From Pseudoflavonifractor intestinihominis (lineage in GTDB: Bacteria > Bacillota > Clostridia > Oscillospirales > Oscillospiraceae), in assembly GCF_040096055.1 (NCBI RefSeq), contig NZ_JBBMFK010000015.1:26870-90869 (forward strand): 64,000 bases of DNA, written 5' to 3'. The translations under genes were made by a program, and so were the position numbers. This document shows positions 16,901 through 23,910 of this stretch, piece after piece. The notes below the pieces were generated by a model. That model saw nothing but the letters and a program-made list of their open reading frames with translations, had not been told where the DNA came from and did no database searches. The stretch's first letter is position 1, and every line of letters starts with the position of its first letter.

Positions 16901-18454
16901 CATCTGCTTGAAGTAGTCAAACAGCGGGGGATGGGTGTGGCTGAGCACGGCCAGCGGGGTGTCCACGCCCATGGCGCCGGAGGGTTCGGCGCCGTTCTTG
17001 GCCATGGGGAGGATCATGGTGGTCACATCCTCATACCGGTAGCCGAAGGCCTTCTGCAGCTGGACCAGCTCCTGGGGGCTGGGCTCAGGCGGACGGTGGT
17101 TGGGGATCTTCAGCTCCTTCAGGGTGACCAGGTTGCGGTCCAGCCACTCGCCGTAGGGCTGGCGGTTGGCGTAGTCCGCCTTCAGGCGCTCGTCGTCCAC
17201 CAGTTCGCCCTTCACGGTGTCCACCAGCAGCATCTTTCCGGGGCGCAGACGGTCACGGGAGACCACCTCGGCCGGGTCCACATCCAGCACACCCACCTCG
17301 CTGGAGAGGATCAGGCGGCCGTCACGGGTGATATAGTAGCGGGAGGGGCGCAGACCGTTGCGGTCCAGCACGGCGCCCATCACATCGCCGTCGGAGAAGA
17401 GGATGGACGCGGGGCCGTCCCAGGGCTCCAGCATGGTGGCGTAGTACTGGTAGAAGGCGCGCTTCTTGGGGTCCATGCTGTCGTTGTTGCTCCAGGGCTC
17501 GGGGATGGTCACCATCACGGCCAGGGGCAGCTCCATGCCGTTCATGACCATGAATTCCAGGGTGTTGTCCAGCATGGCGGAGTCGCTGCCGTCCTGGTTC
17601 ACAATGGGCAGCACCTTGGCCATGTCGTCCTTCAGGCAGTTGCTGGAGATGCTCTCCTCCCGGGCCAGCATGGTGTCCACGTTGCCGCGGATGGTGTTGA
17701 TCTCGCCGTTGTGCAGGATCATACGGTTGGGGTGGGCGCGGTTCCAGCTGGGCGCCGTGTTGGTGGAGAACCGGCTGTGCACCATGCCGATGGCGGATTC
17801 ATAGTCGGTGTCCTGCAGGTCGGGGTAGAACAGGCGCAGCTCCTTCACCAGGAACATGCCCTTGTACACAATGGTCCGGCTGGACAGGCTGCACACGTAG
17901 GTCTCGGAGCTGGACTGCTCAAAGACCCGGCGGGCCACGTACAGGCGGCGGTCAAAGTCCAGGCCGGGCTGCACACGGGCGGGCTTTTCCACAAAGCCCT
18001 GCCAGATGCTGGGCATGCAGGAGCGGGCCTTGTGGCCCAGAATCTCGGGGCACACCGGCACGGCACGCCAGCCCAGGAAGTTCAGCCCCTCCTTGCGGCA
18101 GACGATCTCAAACAGCTTCTTGGCCTGATTGCGGCGCAGTTCTTCCTGCGGGAAAAAGAACATGCCCACGCCGTACTCCCGCTCTCCGCCCAGAGTGATG
18201 CCGGCTTCCGCCGCCACCTTGGTGAAGAACTTGTGGCCGATCTGCAACAGAATGCCCACGCCGTCGCCGGTTTTGCCCTCGGCGTCCTTACCGGCGCGGT
18301 GTTCCAGATGTTCCACGATCTGCAGCGCATCGTCGATGGTCTTGTGGCTCTTGCGGCCCTTAATGTCCACCACGGCGCCGATACCGCAGTTATCATGCTC
18401 AAATCTCGGATCATACAGCCCTGCGGGCTGCTTCCTTGTGGTAAAGTCTTGCAC
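13904..18454 (-). CDS. gltB: Glutamate synthase large subunit
   Basis: 1516 residues from a GTG at 18454 with GGAGA 7 bases upstream; the frame stays open 27 codons further but without a site. After a short propeptide, the class II glutamine amidotransferase nucleophile is the Cys of FEHDNCGIGAV. Then come the central domain, the FMN/synthase domain (GAKPGEGGQLPGSKVYPWVA, HHDIYSIEDLAQLIYDLK, GFDGGTGAAP), the 3Fe-4S cysteines (CVMMRVCNLDTCPMGICTQN), and a C-terminal GXGXG beta-helix. All activities of a full GOGAT alpha subunit are present. It is the first gene of gltBD and sits behind a leader with an attenuator-like hairpin. Confidence 0.96.
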   Translation of the reverse strand: MQDFTTRKQPAGLYDPRFEHDNCGIGAVVDIKGRKSHKTIDDALQIVEHLEHRAGKDAEGKTGDGVGILLQIGHKFFTKVAAEAGITLGGEREYGVGMFFFPQEELRRNQAKKLFEIVCRKEGLNFLGWRAVPVCPEILGHKARSCMPSIWQGFVEKPARVQPGLDFDRRLYVARRVFEQSSSETYVCSLSSRTIVYKGMFLVKELRLFYPDLQDTDYESAIGMVHSRFSTNTAPSWNRAHPNRMILHNGEINTIRGNVDTMLAREESISSNCLKDDMAKVLPIVNQDGSDSAMLDNTLEFMVMNGMELPLAVMVTIPEPWSNNDSMDPKKRAFYQYYATMLEPWDGPASILFSDGDVMGAVLDRNGLRPSRYYITRDGRLILSSEVGVLDVDPAEVVSRDRLRPGKMLLVDTVKGELVDDERLKADYANRQPYGEWLDRNLVTLKELKIPNHRPPEPSPQELVQLQKAFGYRYEDVTTMILPMAKNGAEPSGAMGVDTPLAVLSHTHPPLFDYFKQMFAQVTNPPIDALREKVITSTTVYVGAQGNLLEESSENCKVLKINNPILTETDVLKLKAMNVPGFKVQTVSICYYKNTDLEKAIERLFVEVDRAYRDGANILILSDREIDEYHVAIPSLLAVGAVSKYLVRTKKRTAMALVLESGEPRLVHDFATLLGYGACAINPYLAQQTIRQLIDEKLLDKDYYAAVEDYNHAVLAGIVKIASKMGISTIQSYQGSQIFEALGISKEVVDKYFTNTVTRVGGITLKDIQDDLEERHQKAYDPLGLGTDTELPSLGLHKFRSGPQAEQHLYNPQTIHLLQQACWTGDYSKFKAYTQAIDNTGSDEMHLRSLLTFRYPEQGVPIDEVESVDSLVRRFKTAAMSYGALSAEAHECMAIAMNRLGGKSNTGEGGEAEERFGTERNSAIKQVASARFGVTSKYLVSASEIQIKMAQGAKPGEGGQLPGSKVYPWVAKTRHSTTGVGLISPPPHHDIYSIEDLAQLIYDLKCANRKAAINVKLVSEAGVGTIAAGVAKAGAEVILISGFDGGTGAAPNNSIHSAGLPWELGIAEAHQCLIMNGLRSRVRIEADSKLMSGRDVAIAAMLGAEEFGFGTGPLVAMGCVMMRVCNLDTCPMGICTQNPELRRNFKGKPEYVMNFMRFMAQELREYMARLGVRRLEDLVGRTDLLAIKEEPAGSRASELDLTPLLSNPLIENSSIHFQPEDVYNFGLEKTPDMKILMKKFKKSFDMDEPKPARVELTVGNTDRAFGTIFGSEITAKFGNTLPDDTFHVLCHGFGGQSFGAFLPKGLTLELEGDCNDYLGKGLSGGEIVVYPPKSVTYDRSQNIVIGNVALYGATSGKAFINGVAGERFCVRNSGATAVVEGVGDHGCEYMTGGTVVVLGKTGKNFAAGMSGGIAYVLDEDWDLYQRVNKDMVSMEPVEHKYDVALLKDLIREHVERTGSPRGKQILDDFGSYLPRFKKVLPHDYDKMLRLIAQMEEKGEDSEQAQIEAFYAMKNAK

Positions 18455-18486
18455 TGCTACTTCTCCTTCCCGGCGTAAAACGTCAC

Positions 18487-18517
18487 GCTGCGGCGGCCTT
18501 TTGGGCCGGCACCGCAA
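18487..18517 (-). promoter_or_regulatory. Second hairpin in the gltB leader
   Basis: GCGG...CCGC with an inner CGGCC-CAAAA-GGCCG stem lies between the attenuator hairpin and the gltB ribosome site. Confidence 0.5.
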
Positions 18518-18518
18518 C

Positions 18519-18571
18519 AAAAAAGACGCTCGCATGCGGAGGCATACTCCCTCCGCAAACGAACGTCTTTG
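18519..18571 (-). promoter_or_regulatory. Attenuator-like terminator in the gltB leader
   Basis: On the - strand AAAGACG...TGCGGAGG pairs with CCTCCGCA...CGTCTTT and is followed by six U. It stands between the predicted start of transcription and the gltB start, so gltBD transcription probably depends on preventing this hairpin. The signal (an antiterminator protein or a ligand) is not evident. Confidence 0.6.
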
Positions 18572-18582
18572 TTCTTCCTTAC

Positions 18583-18611
18583 ACTATATCATACTAAAGC
18601 CCGCTTGGCAA
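18583..18611 (-). promoter_or_regulatory. Probable gltBD promoter
   Basis: On the - strand TTGCCA (-35) and TATAGT (-10) are separated by 17 bases, about 130 bases before the gltB start codon. Confidence 0.55.
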
Positions 18612-18660
18612 TCGAAAAGCAAAAGAATCTTATAAAATTAAAGTCAAACCCTTTTCAAAT

Positions 18661-19157
18661 TCAAAAACGCGCCATGGAACTCAATTTAATTTTGCACTTC
18701 CGGCGGTATTTTGTCCCTTGACCTCGTCCGGAACCTTCTTGGACGTCTCCGGCCCCTGCTGCGCATCCAGTTTTTCCCGTACAGGCACGGCAGCCTCCCG
18801 GTGTCACTTCAAGCAGGGTAACCATAGCCTCGGCAGCGCCGGCCAGATGATCCCCGGCGAAGGCCGCGATCATGAGCGCCCCCAAAAGCGCCGCACCTGC
18901 CGGAAGCGTACGGTTCATAAGTAGCGGATTGGACAACTGGTGTTGGAAAGGGCCAAGTCCATTGTGATGCGCGGCGCGACAATTGACTTTATCGCGGAAA
19001 AACCCTATAATACTGCCATTGCGCTGGGTTGCGATCTGGGTTTGGGCGCGGACTTGAACATGGGGCAAGGTTCGCATTGATCCGACACTGTTATACGCAC
19101 GCACAAATGCGCCATCCCCCTTCCCTGCTCTTACATGGAATTTTTAACGGAGGAAAG
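18661..19157. other. Gene debris between gltBD and a GNAT gene
   Basis: No intact gene. On the - strand around 18740-18920 a frame reads LPAGAALLGALMIAAFAGDH, faintly like the C-terminal end of FGGY sugar kinases. On the + strand about 18915-19079 a frame reads ATIDFIAEKPYNTAIALG and stops without a start. Both look like remnants; neither is assignable with confidence. Right of 19080 is a normal promoter-length gap. Confidence 0.35.
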
Positions 19158-19688
19158 ATGATGGAAACGATTCAATACGAAAATTTAACCATCCGACAAG
19201 CCGAAGCCGCCGATGCAAAGCAGCTCGCCGCCTGGTGGAACGACGGTGCTGTGATGGCGCACGCAGGCTTCCCCAATGGCGTGGGGACGACTGAGGACGA
19301 GGTCATCAAAGGACTTAACAAGGGTTGCATCATCATTCAGGAAGACGATCGTCTGATCGGTGAGTGCAGTTATAGTAATGCAGGCGTGGGTGTGGCCGAA
19401 GTCGGCATCAAGCTCTGTGAAACCGATTGTCAAAATCGTGGTGTGGGCAGAAAAGTCCTGAGTCTGCTGATTGGCTGGCTGTTCAGAAACGGCTATTCCA
19501 AAATCATTCTCGACACGAATGTGAAGAACACACGGGCACAACATGTCTATGAATCCCTTGGTTTCCGCAAGGTGAGAACGAACGTGGATGCTTGGAAAGA
19601 TCAGCTTGGCCGCCTTCAGTCTTCTATTGATTATGAATTGGTTGAGAAGGATTTTATAAGCTACGTAAAGGACGCATTTCAGTCTTAA
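19158..19688 (+). CDS. GNAT family N-acetyltransferase
   Basis: 176 residues. GGAGG lies 4 bases before the first ATG and 7 before the immediately following one at 19161, so translation may begin at either. Acetyltransf_3-like fold: LTIRQAEAADAKQLAAWWND, an EDDRLIGECSYS strand, ETDCQNRGVGRKVLSLLIGW as acetyl-CoA loop (Q-N-R-G-V-G), then ILDTNVKNTRAQHVYESLGF. This resembles aminoglycoside 6'-acetyltransferase and RimJ-like relatives; the W-WND and late DTNV-N--A motifs are of that kind. The substrate is unknown. It is a single-gene unit ending at the terminator at 19758. Confidence 0.88.
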   Translation: MMETIQYENLTIRQAEAADAKQLAAWWNDGAVMAHAGFPNGVGTTEDEVIKGLNKGCIIIQEDDRLIGECSYSNAGVGVAEVGIKLCETDCQNRGVGRKVLSLLIGWLFRNGYSKIILDTNVKNTRAQHVYESLGFRKVRTNVDAWKDQLGRLQSSIDYELVEKDFISYVKDAFQS

Positions 19689-19757
19689 GATCCCCTGCGC
19701 TTACACCGCAGCACCGCAAAAAGCCCGTGTGTTGTCCGTTCTGCTATCCTATTTTCC

Positions 19758-19794
19758 AAAGAGAGACGTGCTGAAAAGCCCGTCTCTCTTTTTG
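19758..19794 (+). terminator. Intrinsic terminator
   Basis: AAAGAGAGACG pairs with CGTCTCTCTTT and is followed by TTT. Confidence 0.75.
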
Positions 19795-19800
19795 CTTTAT

Positions 19801-19844
19801 TGTAAATTTCAGACGTCCATGCTAGAATAAATTTACATTATAAT
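19801..19844 (+). promoter_or_regulatory. Promoter with flanking inverted repeat before the DJ-1-like gene
   Basis: TGTAAATTT at 19801-19809 is perfectly inverted as AAATTTACA at 19829-19837. A TATAAT -10 box follows at 19839-19844. No good -35 is seen, which would fit an activated or repressor-controlled promoter. Confidence 0.45.
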
Positions 19845-19860
19845 TTATAGAGGTGCTCCG

Positions 19861-20496
19861 ATGAGAAAATTTTCCGTGCTATTATATCCCGACTTTTCCC
19901 TGCAAGAGATTACCTGTCTGACCTCTGCCCTGACGGTCTGGTTCGGCGAAACAGTCGATTATATTGCAAGCGAGAACAGAGAATACCGCAGCGAAGAAGG
20001 CCTGCGTGTTTTCCCTACCAAAACAACAGCAGACGTGACTATCACGGATTATGACTGCGTCATTCTCCCTGGAACCATCAATCCGATGCCCGCTTTGTTT
20101 GATGAAACGCTGATCGATTTTCTCAAAGGCGGAGTTAATACCCCCGTTGTCTTTGCGGCAATCTCGTCCTCTCCAGCCCTATTGTCAAAGGCAGGTATTT
20201 TAAACGGTAAGAAATTCACCGCAGGGTATTTTATGCAGTTTGCAGATACCTTCTCCTTTATCCAAAAAGAAAACTTTATACACAAGCCCATCATGGAAGA
20301 CGGCAATGTCATCACTGGAATCGGAATGTTTTTCCGCGAATTTGCAGAAGCTGTGCTGAAAAGATTTGATTACGATATTGGCAGCAACTTTATGCGAGAC
20401 ACTCCGGCGGAGTACACGGAAGACGAATTGACATTTTATTGGTCTGAAGAAAACTATCAGGAATTTTTGAACGAACTAAAGGAATATCCCGTGTAG
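19861..20496 (+). CDS. DJ-1/PfpI family protein without the usual nucleophile Cys
   Basis: 211 residues, GAGGTG before the ATG. FSVLLYPDFSLQEITCL is the first strand and acid residue region of DJ-1/PfpI proteins, VTITDYDCVILPGTI the second, and VNTPVVFAAISSSPALLSKA the nucleophile elbow. In most family members this elbow reads A-A-I-C, with Cys as nucleophile; here it is Ser. KFTAGYFMQFADTF and GNVITGIGMFFREFAEAVL complete the fold. It is therefore probably not a classical Cys-dependent deglycase or protease, and may bind a ligand or use Ser. It stands alone behind a palindromic promoter. Confidence 0.85.
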   Translation: MRKFSVLLYPDFSLQEITCLTSALTVWFGETVDYIASENREYRSEEGLRVFPTKTTADVTITDYDCVILPGTINPMPALFDETLIDFLKGGVNTPVVFAAISSSPALLSKAGILNGKKFTAGYFMQFADTFSFIQKENFIHKPIMEDGNVITGIGMFFREFAEAVLKRFDYDIGSNFMRDTPAEYTEDELTFYWSEENYQEFLNELKEYPV

Positions 20497-20576
20497 CCGC
20501 TCCTCCCTTTTTAAATCTGAAGTCTGACAGATCCGCAATATCTGTACATCGAAATTTACACACGGATTTACACATG

Positions 20577-20611
20577 AAAACAGCCATCCCTGGAGGGATG
20601 GCTGTTTTTCT
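20577..20611. terminator. Bidirectional terminator
   Basis: AAAACAGCCATCCC pairs with GGGATGGCTGTTTT around a 4-base loop, between the convergent DJ-1-like and HAD genes. Confidence 0.85.
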
Positions 20612-20621
20612 TTTCCGGTGT

Positions 20622-21449
20622 TCAGTTCTGCTGTGCCAGCGCCCAGCGCTCCACACCCTGGGCCACGCCGGAGTCGGAGTTGGTACCGGTGAGCCCTTTG
20701 GCGGCCGCCTTGGCCTTGTCCGTACCGTTTGCCATGGCAAAGGAGCAGCCCGCCCAGGCCAGCATCCCCAGGTCGTTGTCCGCGTCGCCGAAGGCCATGA
20801 CCTCCGAAGCATCAATGTCCAGCTTCCGGCACAGCTCCTTCAGCGCCTCTCCCTTGTCCACGCCGGGAGCCGTGATCTCCATGTTGGACTCATAGGCGCA
20901 GGCGGACTCATAGGGGCCCACAGCTCTGAGCTCCTCCTCAATCCGCCCCTGGGTGCCCGGCTCCACATGGAATACATAGAGCTTCTCCACCAGCTTCTTC
21001 TCGATCACCGGCCGCAGGTCGTCCACGATCATGGCCTGCCGGCGGAACATGGCCCCATACGCAGCGGAGGGCGCCTCCTTCATGACAAGCGCCTCATACC
21101 GCCGGTCGACGTAGTTCTGGCCCTCGCAGAAGAGCTCAAAGCCCGCGCCGTACCGGAGCAGGATCTCCACGAATTTCAGCGCCTGCTCCTTGGGCATGCC
21201 CTTCTGGAGCACCCACTCCCCGGTCTGCCGGTCCAGCACGGCCGCGCCGTTGGACATGACCACATAGCGCACCACGCCCAGCTGGTCCGCGATCTCCTTC
21301 AGCAGGCTCCAGGTCCGCCCGCTGGAGATGACCACCTCAATGCCCTGCTCCGCCGCCCTGCGGAGGGCGTCCACGTTGCGCTGGGACACCATCGCGTGGT
21401 CATCATTCAACAATGTGCCGTCCATGTCAGTGGCAATCAGTTTGATCAC
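20622..21449 (-). CDS. Cof-type HAD-IIB phosphatase
   Basis: 275 residues from a GTG with AAAGGAG upstream. Motif I is DMDGTLLND (nucleophile Asp and acid/base Asp), motif II EVVISSGRT, motif III the Lys of DKGEALKELCRKL, and motif IV EVMAFGDADNDLGML. A Cof-type C2B cap domain (about 85-195) lies between motifs II and III. These cytoplasmic enzymes dephosphorylate sugar phosphates, pyridoxal phosphate or flavin precursors. It is followed by nothing obvious; the split transketolase genes upstream are separated by a strong terminator. Confidence 0.92.
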   Translation of the reverse strand: MIKLIATDMDGTLLNDDHAMVSQRNVDALRRAAEQGIEVVISSGRTWSLLKEIADQLGVVRYVVMSNGAAVLDRQTGEWVLQKGMPKEQALKFVEILLRYGAGFELFCEGQNYVDRRYEALVMKEAPSAAYGAMFRRQAMIVDDLRPVIEKKLVEKLYVFHVEPGTQGRIEEELRAVGPYESACAYESNMEITAPGVDKGEALKELCRKLDIDASEVMAFGDADNDLGMLAWAGCSFAMANGTDKAKAAAKGLTGTNSDSGVAQGVERWALAQQN

Positions 21450-21488
21450 AGCACATTCTCCTTTCTTACCGCCCGCTCGGGCATTGAA

Positions 21489-21518
21489 AGCGGCAGGCCG
21501 CAGCTGCGGCCTGCCGCT
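21489..21518 (-). terminator. Terminator of the transketolase operon
   Basis: A perfect 30-base palindrome centred on CAGCTG (AGCGGCAGGCCG and its inverse), followed on the - strand by TTTCAAT. Confidence 0.8.
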
Positions 21519-21540
21519 GGTTTTGGCATCGTCTCTGTTC

Positions 21541-22491
21541 TTACCGGTTCTTCAGGCTGACAGCCAGCCGCACCTTCTTGGCCAGGCCCTCGGCGTTGAG
21601 GCCGTAGGCGGCCAGCACCTTCTTGGCAGGGCCGGAGCGGCCGAAGCAGTCCTCCACGCCGTGGCGCACCACGGGCACAGGGCAGGCCTGGGACAGGTAC
21701 TCGCACACGGCGGCACCCAGGCCTCCCACGATATTGTGCTCCTCGCTGGTGACAATGGCGCCGGTCTCCTTGGCGGCCTGGAGCACCAGCTCCTCGTCCA
21801 GGGGCTTGATGGTGTGCATGTCGATGACCCGGACGGAGATGCCCTCGCCGGCCAGGGTCTCGGCGGCCTTGAGGGCCTCCTGGACCATGAGGCCGCAGGC
21901 GATGACGGTCACGTCGCTGCCGTCGCGCATGGTGACGCCCTTGCCCAGCTCGAACTTGTAGCCGGGCAGCTCGTCGGTGACGTTGTCCACCGCCATGCGG
22001 CCCAGACGCAGGTAGGCGGGGGCATTCAGGTTCAGCAGGGCCTCAGTGGCAAAGGTCATCTCGTTGCCGTCGCAGGGCACCACCACGGTCATGCCGGGGA
22101 TGACCCGCATGTTGCTCAGGTCCTCGATGCACTGGTGGGTGGCGCCGTCCTCGCCCACGGAGAGGCCGCCGTGGGACCCCACCACGGTGACGGGCAGGCC
22201 GGGATAGGCGATGGAGTTGCGCACCTGCTCCCAGGCCCGGCCGGTGGCGAAAATGGCGAAGGTATTGATAAAGGGGTGCTTGCCGCAGGTGGCCAGACCG
22301 GCGGCCACGCCGGTCATGTTGCCCTCGGCAATGCCCATGTCAAAGTGGCGGTCGGGATACTCCTGGGCGAACTTGCTGGTGTTGACGGCCTGGGCCAGGT
22401 CCGCGTCCAGGACCAGCAGCTCCGGGTGGGTCTTGGCCAGCTCAATCAGGGCCGCGCCGTAGGCGGCTCTCGTCGCGATGCTTCCTGCCAT
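21541..22491 (-). CDS. Transketolase C-terminal subunit
   Basis: 316 residues covering the pyrimidine-binding and C-terminal domains: LLVLDADLAQAVNTSKF, FDMGIAEGNMTGVAAGLA (the catalytic Glu that activates thiamine diphosphate), AIFATGRAWEQVRNSIAY, SHGGLSVGEDGATHQ, and a C-terminal domain beginning VTVIACGLMVQEALKAA. It needs the separate N-terminal subunit encoded immediately upstream to form an active enzyme that moves two-carbon units between sugar phosphates. Start and stop of the two genes are separated by one base, so they are coupled. Split transketolases are standard in many Clostridia and archaea. Confidence 0.93.
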   Translation of the reverse strand: MAGSIATRAAYGAALIELAKTHPELLVLDADLAQAVNTSKFAQEYPDRHFDMGIAEGNMTGVAAGLATCGKHPFINTFAIFATGRAWEQVRNSIAYPGLPVTVVGSHGGLSVGEDGATHQCIEDLSNMRVIPGMTVVVPCDGNEMTFATEALLNLNAPAYLRLGRMAVDNVTDELPGYKFELGKGVTMRDGSDVTVIACGLMVQEALKAAETLAGEGISVRVIDMHTIKPLDEELVLQAAKETGAIVTSEEHNIVGGLGAAVCEYLSQACPVPVVRHGVEDCFGRSGPAKKVLAAYGLNAEGLAKKVRLAVSLKNR

Positions 22492-22492
22492 C

Positions 22493-23344
22493 TTACTTCC
22501 CCTCCTCTTCCAGCTGCTTGAGATGTGCTTCCAGCTCGGCCTTGGCCTGGGCGTACTGCTCGTCGTTGGGGGCCTTTCCGTGCCAGGTGTACACGCCCTC
22601 CATGAAGGACACGCCCTTGCCCTTGACGGTGTGGGCCAGAACCACGGTGGGCTTGCCCTTCACAGTCTTGGCCTGCTCAAAGGCGTCGGCCAGGGCGGCG
22701 TAGTCGTGGCCGTCGGTCTCGATCACGTTCCAGCCGAAGGCGGCCCACTTGGCGGACAGGTCGCCCAGGGGCATCACATCGTCGGTGGTGCCGTCGATCT
22801 GCATTCTGTTATAGTCCACCACGGCGCACAGGTTGTCCAGGCTGTACTTGGCGGCCGACATGGCGGCCTCCCACACCTGGCCCTCGTCCAGCTCGCCGTC
22901 GCCCAGAATGGCGTACACCCGGTAGTCCTTCTTGTCGATCTTGCCCGCCAGGGCCATGCCCACGGCGGCGGAGATCCCCTGGCCCAGAGAGCCGGTGGAC
23001 ATATCCACGCCCTTTACGTGGACCATATCGGGGTGGCCGGAGTAGTGGCCGTCAATGCTGCGGAAGAGCTGCATGTCCTCCACGGGGAAGAATCCCCGCA
23101 GGGCCAGTACCGAGTACAGAGCGGGGGTGCAGTGGCCCTTGCTCAGCACCAGGCGGTCCCGGTCAGGGTCCCTGGGCTGGTCGGGGTTCACCTTCATCTC
23201 ATGGAAATAGAGGACGGTGAGGATGTCCATCACGGACAGGGAGCCGCCGGTGTGGCCGGAGGCGGCGCGGTAGATGGCCGACAGGCCCAAAAGCCGGCCC
23301 TTGGTGGCGGTGATTGCCAGCTCCTGGATCTCTTTGGGTTCCAT
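22493..23344 (-). CDS. Transketolase N-terminal subunit
   Basis: 283 residues. It holds the pyrophosphate-binding domain of transketolase: ASGHTGGSLSVMDILTVLYF, DRLVLSKGHCTPALYSVLAL, GSLGQGISAAVGMALAGK, and the thiamine diphosphate/Mg motif ILGDGELDEGQVWEAAMSA ending in NLCAVVDYNRMQIDG. The C-terminus has the family's WNVIETDGHDYAAL and VLAHTVKGKGVSFME. It is the first gene of the two-gene operon. About 240 bases separate it from the divergent small membrane-protein gene and must hold both promoters. Confidence 0.94.
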   Translation of the reverse strand: MEPKEIQELAITATKGRLLGLSAIYRAASGHTGGSLSVMDILTVLYFHEMKVNPDQPRDPDRDRLVLSKGHCTPALYSVLALRGFFPVEDMQLFRSIDGHYSGHPDMVHVKGVDMSTGSLGQGISAAVGMALAGKIDKKDYRVYAILGDGELDEGQVWEAAMSAAKYSLDNLCAVVDYNRMQIDGTTDDVMPLGDLSAKWAAFGWNVIETDGHDYAALADAFEQAKTVKGKPTVVLAHTVKGKGVSFMEGVYTWHGKAPNDEQYAQAKAELEAHLKQLEEEGK

Positions 23345-23583
23345 GGAATCCTTCCTTTCTTCATTTTCCCTTTTTCTTCAGACGTCAGGGAAAGTAAAAT
23401 ACAGTCCAGCTGCGGACGGGTAATATTGCGTCAAAGTTCCGGCACAATATGCCAATTCACATCCATTTTAGATTATATCATGGCGCAGAGCACCGGTCAA
23501 ACAGAATATACGCCGTTCCTCCTCACATGCCCGCCGCCGGGGCGCATATACTGGTGATACAGGCGCGGAAGGAGGCGGCGGTG

Positions 23584-23862
23584 ATGGAGCGGAAGGAGAA
23601 CAAGCGGGACACGGCGGTGCGGCTGGCGTGCTGCGCGGTCATTGCCCTGATCATCTGCTACGGCGCGGAGAAGCTGGGTGAGGGCCTCAGGCTCCCCCTG
23701 TGGGAGGAGTACGGCCATCTGCTGAAGGAGAACAAGGTGCAGGCGGTGGCGATTCTGGCGGCGCTGCTCTTCGGGGCGTCCCTGGCCCTGTTCCCGCCCC
23801 AGGACGAGGAGGGCCATGAGGCCTGCGGCGCAGAGGCGTACACCCAGGTGGAGTGCGAGTGA
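23584..23862 (+). CDS. Small membrane protein, unknown
   Basis: 92 residues from the ATG following GGAAGGAGG. A charged N-terminus (MERKENKRDTAV) is followed by a hydrophobic helix (LACCAVIALIICYG), a polar loop, a second hydrophobic helix (VQAVAILAALLFGASLALF) and an acidic tail containing two Cys. No family is recognised. Short two-helix proteins with an acidic tail occur widely in Oscillospiraceae. It is a single-gene unit with its own terminator, convergent with argS. Confidence 0.6.
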   Translation: MERKENKRDTAVRLACCAVIALIICYGAEKLGEGLRLPLWEEYGHLLKENKVQAVAILAALLFGASLALFPPQDEEGHEACGAEAYTQVECE

Positions 23863-23867
23863 CAAAA

Positions 23868-23897
23868 CAATCCCCCGCTCAGATGAGCGGGGGATTG
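23868..23897. terminator. Terminator between convergent genes
   Basis: CAATCCCCCGCTC pairs with GAGCGGGGGATTG around AGAT, between the small membrane-protein gene and argS. Confidence 0.75.
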
Positions 23898-23910
23898 TTG
23901 TAAGGCAAAA

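Noticed and set aside
14009..18478. 1489-codon open frame on the + strand
   Set aside because: It is antisense to gltB. gltB is full-length with all motifs; the antisense frame is low in complexity (His, Gly, Leu, Val) and results from avoidance of TTA, CTA and TCA codons in a GC-rich gene.
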